This document shows positions 9,341 to 19,673 of a stretch of 64,000 nucleotides of DNA, in pieces. The notes beneath the pieces are model-generated. The model saw nothing but the letters and a program-made list of their open reading frames with translations. It searched no databases and was not told the origin of the DNA. The position numbers were made by a program, and so were the translations under genes. The stretch is from Tetrapisispora phaffii CBS 4417 (lineage: Eukaryota; Ascomycota; Saccharomycetes; Saccharomycetales; Saccharomycetaceae). Position 1 is the stretch's first letter. Each line of letters opens with the position of its first letter. Location: NCBI RefSeq assembly GCF_000236905.1, contig NC_016525.1:248001-312000 (forward strand), in the 5' to 3' direction.

Positions 9341-9786
9341 ATCTATATAATTTTACTGAAATACTTATATATAAATTCAATTCGTTTTAATACAATAAAA
9401 ATATCATAAATCTAAATTTGAATATATTAAAATTTTGATCTATTAATGACACAACATAAGGTTTCTTGAAGATTAACTAAAAGCCTTATCAAATATCGTC
9501 AATACTAGTAAATATTTAGCTATTCTATATATTTAATCATTTCAAACATTTATAAAATAGTGATTTATGTAAATACCAGATTCAAACATAAATTAAGAAC
9601 CCGCTCCTAATTTATTTTATAAATTATTTAAATTATCAAATTTTTTATGCAATGTAGAATATTATCCAAATATCGATAACATTAAAAGAACTTGAGCTAT
9701 TAGTAACACCTTTTTCTACATTAATATTAAATACAAAACTTGCTACTACCATTAACTCTGAATTAATTTATAATGTTAGAATAATT
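9341..9786. other. Convergent intergenic region after RPS22B
   Basis: This 446-base, very A+T-rich region holds the two 3' ends (RPS22B plus, next gene minus). AATAAA-like and TATATA elements suited to yeast 3' end formation occur near 9360-9410. Nothing else is visible. Confidence 0.5.
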
Positions 9787-12525
9787 TTATTGTGCACCGA
9801 AATTCGAATCATACTTTTGGTTTAGAGGAAGAGAGTCAGGAATTGATTGAGAATTGCCAGACTGATTAGTAGCTGACATTTTATGGTTACTGAATTGCGG
9901 ACCATTGCTCCCTAAATATTGATTAATACTAGATATACTAGAATTTTGTACAAATTGAGTGTAATTAGATTCTGTTCTTTCTACCATTGGAATTGCTTTA
10001 AAACTTAAGCTTCTCTGAGACTTCGTTGAGCTTGAATTGGTACCCATACTAATTCGCGAATTCATGCTATTAGAACTTATGCTCAAAGAATCATCTCTTG
10101 TCATAGGATTAAACATCATATTGGAATAAGGAGTAGGAAAATTTGTGTTATTGGTTTCATAAGGATAAACAGTTTTTGATTGGTTAGCCGTTTCAATATT
10201 GAAGTTAGATACAGGAGGTTGAATGTTATACCTATTGGAAAGTTGTGAGGTCATGGCAGAAGAACCAATCCGTTGTGATATGCTATTTGTAGCGCTCATC
10301 GAAGTACCGATTGTTCCAAGAAAAGAATTTTTAGTATTAAAAGATTGGCTTTGTGTCATGTATGCTAATGGTTGAGACGATGAAGGTACCATTGTCATGG
10401 ACAATGGTGGCGGTAATATAATCTTGTCAGTCTTATTTGTAGTATTATCCTCGGCGACCTCAATAAAGTTTTTTTTGTCATTCGTATTTGATTCAGTCGG
10501 GTATGAAAAGCCTTTCTTTAGGACAATCTCTGGTGCACTCCAATTTTGAGTAATTGATCGCTGTAGAGTTTCCCATATACTGATCATAGCGTTTTTCATT
10601 TGTTGAGATATAAAAGTGCTAGATGTTATCAATCGGTTCATTAATATATTAAATTTCATGAACTTCATCGATGACAAAATAAAGCTGTGGTATTCAAAGG
10701 CAAAATCATTAGCACTATATTCAGTCATAGGCAAAATCGCATTAGGGACGAAATAGATTCTTGAAAAATCTTGAAATGCTATTAGATCCCTATCAGGCAT
10801 AGCATTAGTCTGTATTGCATCCGACATTAGAGCGTAATTCCATATTGAATAGAACTCTTTCAATACTGGGTTATCCAAGGAATCTTTAAATTGTTTGCTC
10901 TCTGTAATTTTTGTAATTTCGATTCTAAATATATTAACTTGGAAAGATAAAACATCTACTAATAAAAACAAATTTCTTTCTGATAATCCTAACTTGTTTG
11001 GAGAAGTTAAAAGAGAAATGACAATGGTGGTAGGGATTAAAAACAAGTGACTCAATTTATCGACATGGAGAGTATCTGATCTCTCTAATTCCTCTAAATG
11101 TTCTTTACCCATAAGCCCATTAGCAATATCATCTTCTGATTCTTCTAAATTAGTTTCTGCGACGGCTGGTTCAGGCAATACCTTCTGGCTATTACTTTCA
11201 GCATAGTAGCTGTTGATAAATTCTAACCAACTTATCTCTAACAGTATCCAGAAACCATCGCTAATTGATTTTCTGTCCTTTATCGTGAAGAAATCATACA
11301 TGGGATTCTCCATAAACAGATGGGAAAACGGGTTTAATGGAGTTGAGGAATTTGGATCGGAATTACTCTTATTGGCAATTTCATTTTGACTTTTAATGAT
11401 TGTAATCAATGCTTTATGAAATTGATCTTTACTTTCAAAGCTGGGATTATTGAATAAATGTTCGAAATATAAGCAGTCGCAAATGGCTGTAACGAGATAA
11501 TAATCACATGTTGTATACATTTGATAACTTACATCCTCGTAATTAATCTCTTGTATATATTCTAGTAGCGTCTTTGATTGGTTAGGAGGATTATACGTGA
11601 ATATAGAGTTTAAAAAAACATCATAAAATAGTTTTATGTTGCTCAATTTTTCATTTTGATTACTTGTTGTTATGAAAGTCGAGTACCGTACAAATAATAC
11701 CATTGAATGCAATGCCAACGCTTTCTCTTCAGTAGTGATACGTTGGTTTATGATATATGTAAACATGTTTGAATTTGAGAGGCCCTCAATACTTTTGTAC
11801 TGCTGCAGATACAACTCTATTGCTCTATGTCCAATGAATATGTTATCCAAGTATGATGCACCGTTTATAAGGAATACCAGTACCGATAATGCCAAAAAAT
11901 TAGTGATTAATTTTTTGAATGCAGGAGTATTTACATCTTCGAGTTGTTGGTCTTGGCTCAGATCTATTCTAAAACTGTCCATTACAGCAGTCCAGATTTC
12001 GTCGAAGTTTTCATCTGCAGATACTAAAGAACCTGTCACTATTAACACGAGTGTCATGTCTCTTGAGGAAATATTCAAGTCATTATACGGCAGCAGAGTA
12101 TTTAAGAAGTCCATTCCAAGATCGTAGAAATTCGATAAGGTGTCTATCAATATTTGTAATTTGTTATTTTTTATCAGTATTATTTCTTTGCAGTTCAATG
12201 AGAACTGATTTTTTCTTGGATATTTTTTATAACTCCAACCTTTAGAGGCGTTGACACCTGCTCCGCTGAAGTTATTATTGTTGCCTGTATTTGGAGCCGG
12301 ACTATCGTCCGACAGGCTGTAGGTTGGACTCATATTATTCGAATCTTCTATTTTTGCAGATATGCTCGAGTTTGCCTTTGCTGAACCTTTCTCAACGAAC
12401 CTTATTTTCCCGCTGTAGGGTTGGTTGGGTGCCATAAAATCTGCACTTTTCAGTTTTTCTTCAATTGTCTTTGCTTTTGCTTTATAGAGTGTAGGCTTTG
12501 GCCATTTCGGTTTATTAATTGACAT
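9787..12525 (-). CDS. Large conserved yeast protein, possibly Vir1 (YGL036W)
   Basis: A 912-residue protein I cannot identify with certainty. The N terminus is basic (WPKPTLYKAKAK). Residues ~105-640 look mostly alpha-helical and globular, compatible with an armadillo-like or other helical-repeat fold. The last ~220 residues are low-complexity Ser/Asn/Gln/Thr. There is no signal peptide or clear membrane span. Length and layout fit S. cerevisiae YGL036W (909 residues), the Virilizer-like Vir1 subunit of the mRNA m6A methyltransferase complex with Ime4, but I could not confirm this by alignment. The ATG at 12523-12525 is the first in frame. The upstream gap is unusually long (2.2 kb). Confidence 0.7.
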   Translation of the reverse strand: MSINKPKWPKPTLYKAKAKTIEEKLKSADFMAPNQPYSGKIRFVEKGSAKANSSISAKIEDSNNMSPTYSLSDDSPAPNTGNNNNFSGAGVNASKGWSYKKYPRKNQFSLNCKEIILIKNNKLQILIDTLSNFYDLGMDFLNTLLPYNDLNISSRDMTLVLIVTGSLVSADENFDEIWTAVMDSFRIDLSQDQQLEDVNTPAFKKLITNFLALSVLVFLINGASYLDNIFIGHRAIELYLQQYKSIEGLSNSNMFTYIINQRITTEEKALALHSMVLFVRYSTFITTSNQNEKLSNIKLFYDVFLNSIFTYNPPNQSKTLLEYIQEINYEDVSYQMYTTCDYYLVTAICDCLYFEHLFNNPSFESKDQFHKALITIIKSQNEIANKSNSDPNSSTPLNPFSHLFMENPMYDFFTIKDRKSISDGFWILLEISWLEFINSYYAESNSQKVLPEPAVAETNLEESEDDIANGLMGKEHLEELERSDTLHVDKLSHLFLIPTTIVISLLTSPNKLGLSERNLFLLVDVLSFQVNIFRIEITKITESKQFKDSLDNPVLKEFYSIWNYALMSDAIQTNAMPDRDLIAFQDFSRIYFVPNAILPMTEYSANDFAFEYHSFILSSMKFMKFNILMNRLITSSTFISQQMKNAMISIWETLQRSITQNWSAPEIVLKKGFSYPTESNTNDKKNFIEVAEDNTTNKTDKIILPPPLSMTMVPSSSQPLAYMTQSQSFNTKNSFLGTIGTSMSATNSISQRIGSSAMTSQLSNRYNIQPPVSNFNIETANQSKTVYPYETNNTNFPTPYSNMMFNPMTRDDSLSISSNSMNSRISMGTNSSSTKSQRSLSFKAIPMVERTESNYTQFVQNSSISSINQYLGSNGPQFSNHKMSATNQSGNSQSIPDSLPLNQKYDSNFGAQ

Positions 12526-14757
12526 TCTTTTGGGACAGTTAACAATCTCTCATTCCCTTTATTCAAATATTCAGCCACGGAGGAAACAAAGAGGGATGTG
12601 TGATGTAAAAAAACAATGAATACTGCAACAGAATGGAATTGAGGAGCAGCAGAAATAGAAAGAAGGGCAAACGGGTTGAACAATGCTTGAATACACAGAA
12701 CAGTTCCAGAAGCCATTGGGAATTGAAAAACAAAAACGTTATCCATCATGCCAATACACACACACATATATATATATTAATGAAAGAAAGAAAGAAAAAA
12801 ACAGTTGTATATTTTCTGTGATAAAGCACCGTTCTCAGGGTACGTGCATACATGGCTATAGCACATGAACTGTCGAAAAGAAGATAATGACAACAAGAAG
12901 TTTCCGACGGCTGAGAACAAGATGAACCAGTTGGACAACCTTTCAGACATTTTTCAGTGTCTCTTGACGTGGTTTGCAGTATGTAATTTTTTGATAGAAT
13001 ATAGTTTAATTTAAACTTAAATTCATGCGAAGACATAGAAGAGGACAACAACAGCAAAACGAAAACACACAAAAAAAAGTTTCGAACAGGCATATGAAGA
13101 GTCAGATCGATCGATACCATCAATTGTTTCGAGAGGCCCAATGCTATGTGTCCTTTTCAGCAAAACAGAAGACAACAACCACTGCCACCTCCAAAAAGTG
13201 CTTCTGAACAGCTGTCCCGGTTATCTTGGCTTGCTGCCGTGCTAGGAAATGTGTTGTTGGTCCTGCTGAAGTCGAACTTTTCGAAAAGTTAAAAACACAA
13301 AAGCGCCCAACATTTCTTTTAATTTCGAGCTAATTTTAAAATTCTCGAAAGTCGTGCAGGGATTGGTGTCAGAAAACAGCGAAACCCGCCGAATAGTTGC
13401 TAATCATGGGATAAGAGTCGGGCGGCCAACGAAGAGACCGCTGAGAGAGACCCCGAGCTCTGTGCAGTGCTCCTGAGCAAGGGATAAGATGCCATTAATT
13501 GGTTTATCGAAGAACGGTCCGGAGCGGCCAGAACTTTTCCAATTCGCTACTTCGTAACATGCTGCTGATTAGAGAAAGACGAATTTCGCAAAAAAATAGG
13601 CGTGTCGGCCCTTCGTGTCCGGGGGTCTGCTGCGGGAGATGGGCGACGAGGGGCCGATGGCGATGGACACAAAGTGAATTCCCGGACCGAGAATTTCGTT
13701 GAACAAAAGTGAAGTTTCGAGGAGGGGCGTGCGGGCCAAGAGAAGGCCCCGCGCGTTTTTGTGTACCAACTGGGCAATGGGAACTTTTGCGCGCCGTGTG
13801 AGGGGACTGCTGGCCCCGTGCCACAGTTTTTGCTTGGCGGGTGCGCGAGGCCGGTCGTCAGCCACGATTTCCTGTGAAGAGGGGCGTTCTTTGCGGGTCG
13901 TCGCTGCCAGCCATCTAGGCACTGCGGCCTGCTGTCAGCAATCGGCGAACCATTACGCCATCAGCTTCGCAGACTGTCCGTGCCTAATCAGGAAAAGCCC
14001 GCGAAGCAGAGAAAATAGGCGTGAGGTATTATCGGAGCGGTTCTCTGCCCAACAGAAGGCCGTGCGCGCACTCGTCCTTCCCGATGCTTCTGTCAGGACA
14101 TTGCTCATGGACGGTTCCAATCCACCAGTAATCGCCGCGCAGGGCCAGCATGGAACGCCTTTCCAGAGATTCTGAGAATGTTTTGTGACTGTGTGTTCGC
14201 AAGGGTGGGCGGCCGTCAGAGAACACCGCGACAGTGAGTGGGTTTAAAATGATAAGCGCTCTGTTTGTCAGATGCTGAAACGTTTGTATTATATATATAT
14301 ATGCTCTTACTAAACTCGGGTATACACACGCAAGGATTCATCGCGACAAGCATTAACACTCTCTTGGCCGAGTTTCAACCCGTAGCGTCAACGTCTTGAC
14401 TTTCAAGAAGCATTCTGCGCGTCCGTTCCTCGAATCTTAAAATGCACCATCTAGTGCAACAGGTAAAAAGTGTCGTATGATCTTATGCATTGTCGCTTCT
14501 CTTTTAGAGGGCTGATTGAACATCTGAGATCCGATCTGATTCGGAGTGGCTGATTAACACATGAACCGCAAAATTCGTGTTCACGTTGCTTGTGGATTTC
14601 GTAATTGGGAGGTTCCACGCATATGTCTGTTTCGGGAAAACCCATTTACAGCACATGGAGCCAACATGGCTTCTGCCACTCTCGTAGCGAGGCCGATATC
14701 AACCCTTCTACTTTCTCACCGGATACAAACATACATATAGTTGTAAAGTTGTCGGTG
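12526..14757. other. 2.2 kb intergenic region with a G+C-rich island
   Basis: No recognisable gene lies between the 912-residue protein gene and the arrestin gene, both on the minus strand. From about 13200 to 14260 the composition changes sharply: bases 13801-13860 hold 41 G or C out of 60 by hand count, in a genome whose other spacers are often under 30% G+C. Open frames overlap on both strands there, start mainly at non-ATG codons and resemble no family I know. There is a short CA/TA repeat at about 12757-12778. The region is promoter plus unexplained sequence. Confidence 0.5.
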
Positions 14758-16830
14758 CTAGTAATATCTCGGGGCTAATTCATGCGAGGGCACCATGTAA
14801 ATTGCGTTCGATTCAGTAGTCGTAGACGCGTGTGCACTATTGCTTGTGTTATCCATCACTCTCGTTGTCGTTGTCGTTGGATGTACATTTCCATGGATCG
14901 CACCCGGCGTAGTGGTTATTGTAGTAATTGTCATGCTGCCTGTGCTTGCGTTTACCGTTGTCTCATTCATAGTCTGTTCATATGTCGGCACGGCACTTAG
15001 CGGAATAATCCGATTATTCTCACGAGTTTCCTCCTTCACAGTGCTTCTGGGTTCGTTGCTCGTTTCGTCATCCGGCGCAGCTGCATTTGTGTCCGCCGTT
15101 TGGGTTTCCAACACGCTTCCCATCCCAGTCGAAGTTGAAGTATTATAATGAATTAATTTATCTTTTGTTCTGTCGCGGTAATTTGGAGGTGCTGCGTTAT
15201 CGACAAACAAGGGATTTGAATTGTTGACAGCTGCTGCCGTCATGCCACTTATATCATTAGCACTGCCATCATTGAATAAATTAACAAATTTCCCGGATCT
15301 GAAGTGGATATTTCCTTCAATCTTATCTAATATCACGTATCTACCTTTAATACCAAACTGTGGCGAAACATACAGCAGTACGGGAAGGTTTGCTTTTATT
15401 TCTAATGTCTTTTGCTCGCCGTTTTCGGCAATTCTTTTCATAAATATCTGGATGGTCAATTTGTGTCGTACTTGAACAAGTTCATTCACGATGTCGCAAT
15501 CCTGGGTTAATTTTTTTAAATCGTCTGGTATTTTTATCATTGAATCTATTTCAACTTTCTCAATTAATGTCCCGGTTCTTTCATTGATGGTTACAAATCC
15601 ATCGAAATCGGTCATAGACTGTTTAAAAGTATTTACACTGTCATCATAAAATGTATTACTGCAATCTTTCATCGAATAGAATTGAACAAGCGTAGCAGTG
15701 ATCTTTTCAAGCTTATAATTCTTTTGGAAGGGGAATATCTTAATGCTGATCGGGGTATACCCGCCAATGGGAATGGCTCTACTCGGAATACTAACCTCAT
15801 ACTGTAATTTATTAGCCCATGTGTTTCCGACCTTCATTTCCTCTTGAATCGCAAGATTATCAAAACTCAACGTCCGAAATATCCTCATATATTTGAAACA
15901 TTTGTAGGTATAAAAGGACATATTTGAGCTGGTTCCTGTCATTGCCAAACTTAAGTTCTCATTTAAATAATTATCGTTGTCATCTCGTATTATGGAAGTA
16001 AAACCCTTAGCTTTTCTGGCTCTTTCGATATGGGCTTCAAAGTTATATAATATACTAGCACTTTGTAGTCCTTCTATTGTTTCGGGTATTTCACGAGGAA
16101 GCATGACTTTAAAGGGAAGTTCATAGTTTCCCTTTTGCAATTGAAATTGAATCTGTGTAGAAGACGACATTGAATTCAACTCTTCCCGCATATGAGCGTA
16201 TGGAGTTCCACTGGTACCACTGATAGGAAGTTCTAATACATTAGCTCCATAAAATGAACTCTTTTTAATTAATTTAGATAGACCAGAGGATAAATATTTA
16301 CTTTTACTCGCTTGACTTCTATCATTATCAGATGATTCCAAATTTGGCGTACTATCTCTAGCATTGTCATTAGTGTATACATTTGGACTTGTTCTTGCCA
16401 TACCATCAAAATTTGACGTCGAATTTCCAGGTTCCTCAGTATTATACATAGAGTTGTGTCTTGTGTCTGATCCTATTGTTATTGTCCCCTGGGGGGAAAT
16501 CAATAAATTATCAAACGTAGCCTCAAATATCTTATCTTTCTCCTTTATTACAGAAGCTAATTTACCGGCATTTTTAAAACGACCATATTGCATAAATTCC
16601 AATTTAAAAACACCTGTAAATTTTAATGAAACCTTCTTGACTACAACATCATCATTCAAGGAAAACACCAACTTACCACTTAAAATATATGGATCTGTCT
16701 CTAATGGTGACCCTTGCAAAATAATGATATCTTTATATGGGGAATCTACCCGTATATCCAAATATACAACCGGCGACTTAGCTTTCTTGGCAGAATTGCT
16801 TGCACCAGTTAAATATGTTTTCGAAAACAT
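14758..16830 (-). CDS. ART5: Alpha-arrestin ubiquitin-ligase adaptor, Art5-like
   Basis: A 690-residue protein with an N-terminal arrestin fold. The opening (VVYLDIRVDSPYKDIIILQG) is the typical arrestin-N strand, and the segment around residues 230-275 (LPFKVMLPREIPETIEGL) is the family hallmark. An arrestin-C domain follows at about 335-500. A PPNY motif (548-551), which binds the WW domains of the Rsp5 ubiquitin ligase, and a VPTY variant (~615) lie in the disordered Thr/Asn-rich tail. Yeast alpha-arrestins direct Rsp5 to plasma-membrane transporters for endocytosis. Position beside genes of the S. cerevisiae YGR06x segment suggests ART5 (YGR068C, 586 residues); Rod1/Rog3 are alternatives. 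Class is certain, the exact orthologue less so. Confidence 0.8.
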   Translation of the reverse strand: MFSKTYLTGASNSAKKAKSPVVYLDIRVDSPYKDIIILQGSPLETDPYILSGKLVFSLNDDVVVKKVSLKFTGVFKLEFMQYGRFKNAGKLASVIKEKDKIFEATFDNLLISPQGTITIGSDTRHNSMYNTEEPGNSTSNFDGMARTSPNVYTNDNARDSTPNLESSDNDRSQASKSKYLSSGLSKLIKKSSFYGANVLELPISGTSGTPYAHMREELNSMSSSTQIQFQLQKGNYELPFKVMLPREIPETIEGLQSASILYNFEAHIERARKAKGFTSIIRDDNDNYLNENLSLAMTGTSSNMSFYTYKCFKYMRIFRTLSFDNLAIQEEMKVGNTWANKLQYEVSIPSRAIPIGGYTPISIKIFPFQKNYKLEKITATLVQFYSMKDCSNTFYDDSVNTFKQSMTDFDGFVTINERTGTLIEKVEIDSMIKIPDDLKKLTQDCDIVNELVQVRHKLTIQIFMKRIAENGEQKTLEIKANLPVLLYVSPQFGIKGRYVILDKIEGNIHFRSGKFVNLFNDGSANDISGMTAAAVNNSNPLFVDNAAPPNYRDRTKDKLIHYNTSTSTGMGSVLETQTADTNAAAPDDETSNEPRSTVKEETRENNRIIPLSAVPTYEQTMNETTVNASTGSMTITTITTTPGAIHGNVHPTTTTTRVMDNTSNSAHASTTTESNAIYMVPSHELAPRYY

Positions 16831-17323
16831 TTTATTGGTAGTTGTTTTTTAAAGCTATTCGTAATACCTATTCTTTTCTTGAAAAGCTACAATAACAGCG
16901 AAATCTCCTTAATATAGAGAGTGATAGTAACTATTTAGATCCAACTGTAAAAGTCAAAGTGCTTACTTGTAATCCAACTAATACCGTCTTAAACTGTTGA
17001 TTAAATTAACTTCTAAACATATATTATCAATTCTTTAAAGTGATAATTGATATTCTGTTTGATATTATTTTCCAATCGGCGATGACTGCCTTAAACGAAT
17101 ATTGAAATTTATGTTAAATAAATAAATGATTCTAACTAAAAAGGTCCTGTCAGTTAGTTAAAGATATATATATATATATATATATATATCTGAATCAATG
17201 TTTAATCTGGTTTATTATGTAATATCTAAAAGCTGACAATTTCACTCTCCCAGGAAACAATGGGTCATTTTGGTTTGTGTACACAACAATTTTAGTTAAC
17301 CAAACTATTTCAGGTACTCAATA
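16831..17323. promoter_or_regulatory. Divergent promoter region arrestin/F-box gene
   Basis: A 493-base A+T-rich region between two divergent starts. It contains an uninterrupted alternating AT run at 17164-17189, a likely nucleosome-depleting element and TATA source. No specific factor site is clear. Confidence 0.45.
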
Positions 17324-19006
17324 ATGCAATATCTAGAGCTGCCGACTGAGGTTCTCTCTATTATCTGTGAAAACTTGGATATAAAGGACATACTGAAACT
17401 CAGGTTATGCAATAAGAAACTTAGCAACTTAATATTGTATTTAGAATTCTGGAAGGAGATATCTCGAAGAAACTGGACATGCCACATAGACGATGATTTG
17501 ATATTACAAAGTCATATTAATTGTCATAGGGATGCAATTTTTGAAATAGGTACACAATGGTTTTATTTCTATAAAAGGTATTTTGTAATGGAGCATGACA
17601 TTCTAAATAAGGTCAAAACAATTACAACTCATCTGAACTCAGCAACATCATACGTTGAAAAGTCTAAGCAAATTATCATGGAGAGTGATTACGATATTTA
17701 TTTTGCATTAAGTAATATTATTAATACCAGTATTAACAGTTATAAGGAAAAGATTTATAATCAATCTTTTGAGATCACCTCTATATGCAAAAGATTAAAT
17801 TTGACATTACTGACAAACTTGTTCATAGAAGAATTTTATCCCAAAATACTATTGTCTTCCGATATTTTTGACTTAGAATCAAATGTTTTATTGCCCCTAT
17901 CTTTAATAGATCCAAGTTATCACTATTTGCATTGTTATAGAGCTATTTTCTATCGCTCCTTTGAGAAACATATTGTTAGCAAATTCACTACAATCGATGA
18001 TTTTTTAGACCACTCTCTTGTACAGAGAGTATTGGAAATATCGACATATTTAAATAATAATTTAAAAGGAGTATACCAAAACAATGATAACTATACTTGC
18101 ATAAACAATTATAGTTTGCTGCGTATATATTCCAAAGCCAATGCTGGAAGGCCAATTTTACGGTTAGTCATCTTACAGTATCTTTTAAACAAGTACCATG
18201 TAATATCGGTAATTTCCAACAATATTTTGACCATTAGAGGTAATGGCAAAGAACATGTTTGTTACATAATTATTGATAAAACTCTACGCTTTAAACTTGT
18301 GAATAAACAGAACATGTTATCCATTTTATTGGAAGCTTATGGTCGAACTGGATATCGAGAATCTAGAGAACTCTTTTTTAGAAAATTCTTCAACCCACTC
18401 CGTGGTAAAGATCTCTTAAACATGCTTCTTGAAGAAGTATGTGAAAACATAGCAATTGAAAACGACCCCATACCTGTTGAAGAAAGTACTATATGTCCCG
18501 AAAATATGAGATCAGATGTTTTTAAATACCTTGCTATAATTAATCATCTCTGGACTCCAACAAATAATGAACTTGATTCATTCGATTATGTTTTATACCC
18601 ACAGCTATTTTCTTATAAAGGTATAGTTCGAGAAGAGAAAGTGGCCCTGTCATATTGGAACCTACCCATCCATAATAAGCTACAGTTGAATATGGAAAAC
18701 ATTGGGTATATTCAGCAATTTGACACACGCATGAAAGTAATAATATTCGAAAATACAGTACATAGAATACACATGGATAGTAACGGGACTATAACTAGAA
18801 CAAGTAGAACCTATACTCAGGGTCAAAATTTATTGAGTGGTCCCAAGTTGGAGCAGTTTGTTTTCAATATCTCAGTATTACATTTTGGCAAATATTTCAA
18901 ATCTTTTAATTGGAATGATAAAAGGTTTATAATGAATGAGAACTATCGATTATTATTAGAGAAACACATCAAGCATATAACTGAAATAAGCCAAAAATTG
19001 CATTGA
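17324..19006 (+). CDS. MDM30: F-box protein, probably Mdm30-like
   Basis: A 560-residue protein with an F-box at the very N terminus (LPTEVLSIICENLDIKDILK, residues ~6-45), which docks to Skp1 in SCF ubiquitin ligases. The rest is helical with no leucine-rich or WD repeats. Its C-terminal part (~430-500) could form a small beta-rich domain. In S. cerevisiae MDM30 (YLR368W, 598 residues) directly follows RPS22B, and the same neighbourhood here supports that name. Mdm30 targets mitofusin Fzo1 for degradation. Roy1 (553 residues) is another F-box protein of similar size. F-box assignment is good; Mdm30 is mainly a synteny argument. Confidence 0.7.
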   Translation: MQYLELPTEVLSIICENLDIKDILKLRLCNKKLSNLILYLEFWKEISRRNWTCHIDDDLILQSHINCHRDAIFEIGTQWFYFYKRYFVMEHDILNKVKTITTHLNSATSYVEKSKQIIMESDYDIYFALSNIINTSINSYKEKIYNQSFEITSICKRLNLTLLTNLFIEEFYPKILLSSDIFDLESNVLLPLSLIDPSYHYLHCYRAIFYRSFEKHIVSKFTTIDDFLDHSLVQRVLEISTYLNNNLKGVYQNNDNYTCINNYSLLRIYSKANAGRPILRLVILQYLLNKYHVISVISNNILTIRGNGKEHVCYIIIDKTLRFKLVNKQNMLSILLEAYGRTGYRESRELFFRKFFNPLRGKDLLNMLLEEVCENIAIENDPIPVEESTICPENMRSDVFKYLAIINHLWTPTNNELDSFDYVLYPQLFSYKGIVREEKVALSYWNLPIHNKLQLNMENIGYIQQFDTRMKVIIFENTVHRIHMDSNGTITRTSRTYTQGQNLLSGPKLEQFVFNISVLHFGKYFKSFNWNDKRFIMNENYRLLLEKHIKHITEISQKLH

Positions 19007-19673
19007 AGAATATTTCATGATCATTTAAGTAAATATATACAAAGATGGCTTTAGATAATTATGAGAATATTAAGCTATAGCATGAAAGCATTCGACAAAT
19101 CGATCTCTTTTCAAACAAATCGCAAAAAAGACATAATCATGCAATCATGTACCAGATACCATCGATTTTAAAACATCTGCGACCTCATTTCATATGCATT
19201 CATTTAATTACAATTAATAACACACTACATTTATATACCTGGCTGACCTTAAAATGTTTAAATTCTAAAAGTTTTCAAGGCCTAACTTTAACGTGTCGCC
19301 AAAAAATTAAATATACCTATAAATTTCAACACAATAAAATTCGTAAATGAACTATTTATGGAAGTGTAATATATTTCAGTAATCGTTATTTGTATATTTA
19401 TTAAATCTACCAAGCTGAAAAAGGATTACTTTGTTTAGTAGTAGTTTATATATCCTGTATATTACCATCTACAACAGCAGTGATCGTGTTATTTAGATTT
19501 TCAGATCAAGGATATTATAAAGGGTTATAGAATATTTTTCCAATAATTATTCTTTTAAAGGTATTTTGTAAAGATAATTTTGCACCATTCCATATATGCA
19601 TTTTATGCAATTTATAACTGATTGTGTTATTTAATTTATATTAAGAATAAAAAGAATTATAATATTGAACTCT
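19007..19673 (+). promoter_or_regulatory. Intergenic region upstream of PFK26
   Basis: About 670 bases of A+T-rich DNA with the F-box gene 3' end and the PFK26 promoter. A small open frame at 19147-19350 has no family resemblance and is probably chance. Synteny with S. cerevisiae changes here, from the YLR36x/YGR06x segment to the YIL107-126 segment. Confidence 0.45.

Noticed and set aside
13699..14175. 158-codon open frame in the G+C-rich island, with overlapping frames on the other strand
   Set aside because: It starts at TTG, has no family resemblance, and several frames are open at once, as expected from stop-codon scarcity in G+C-rich DNA.
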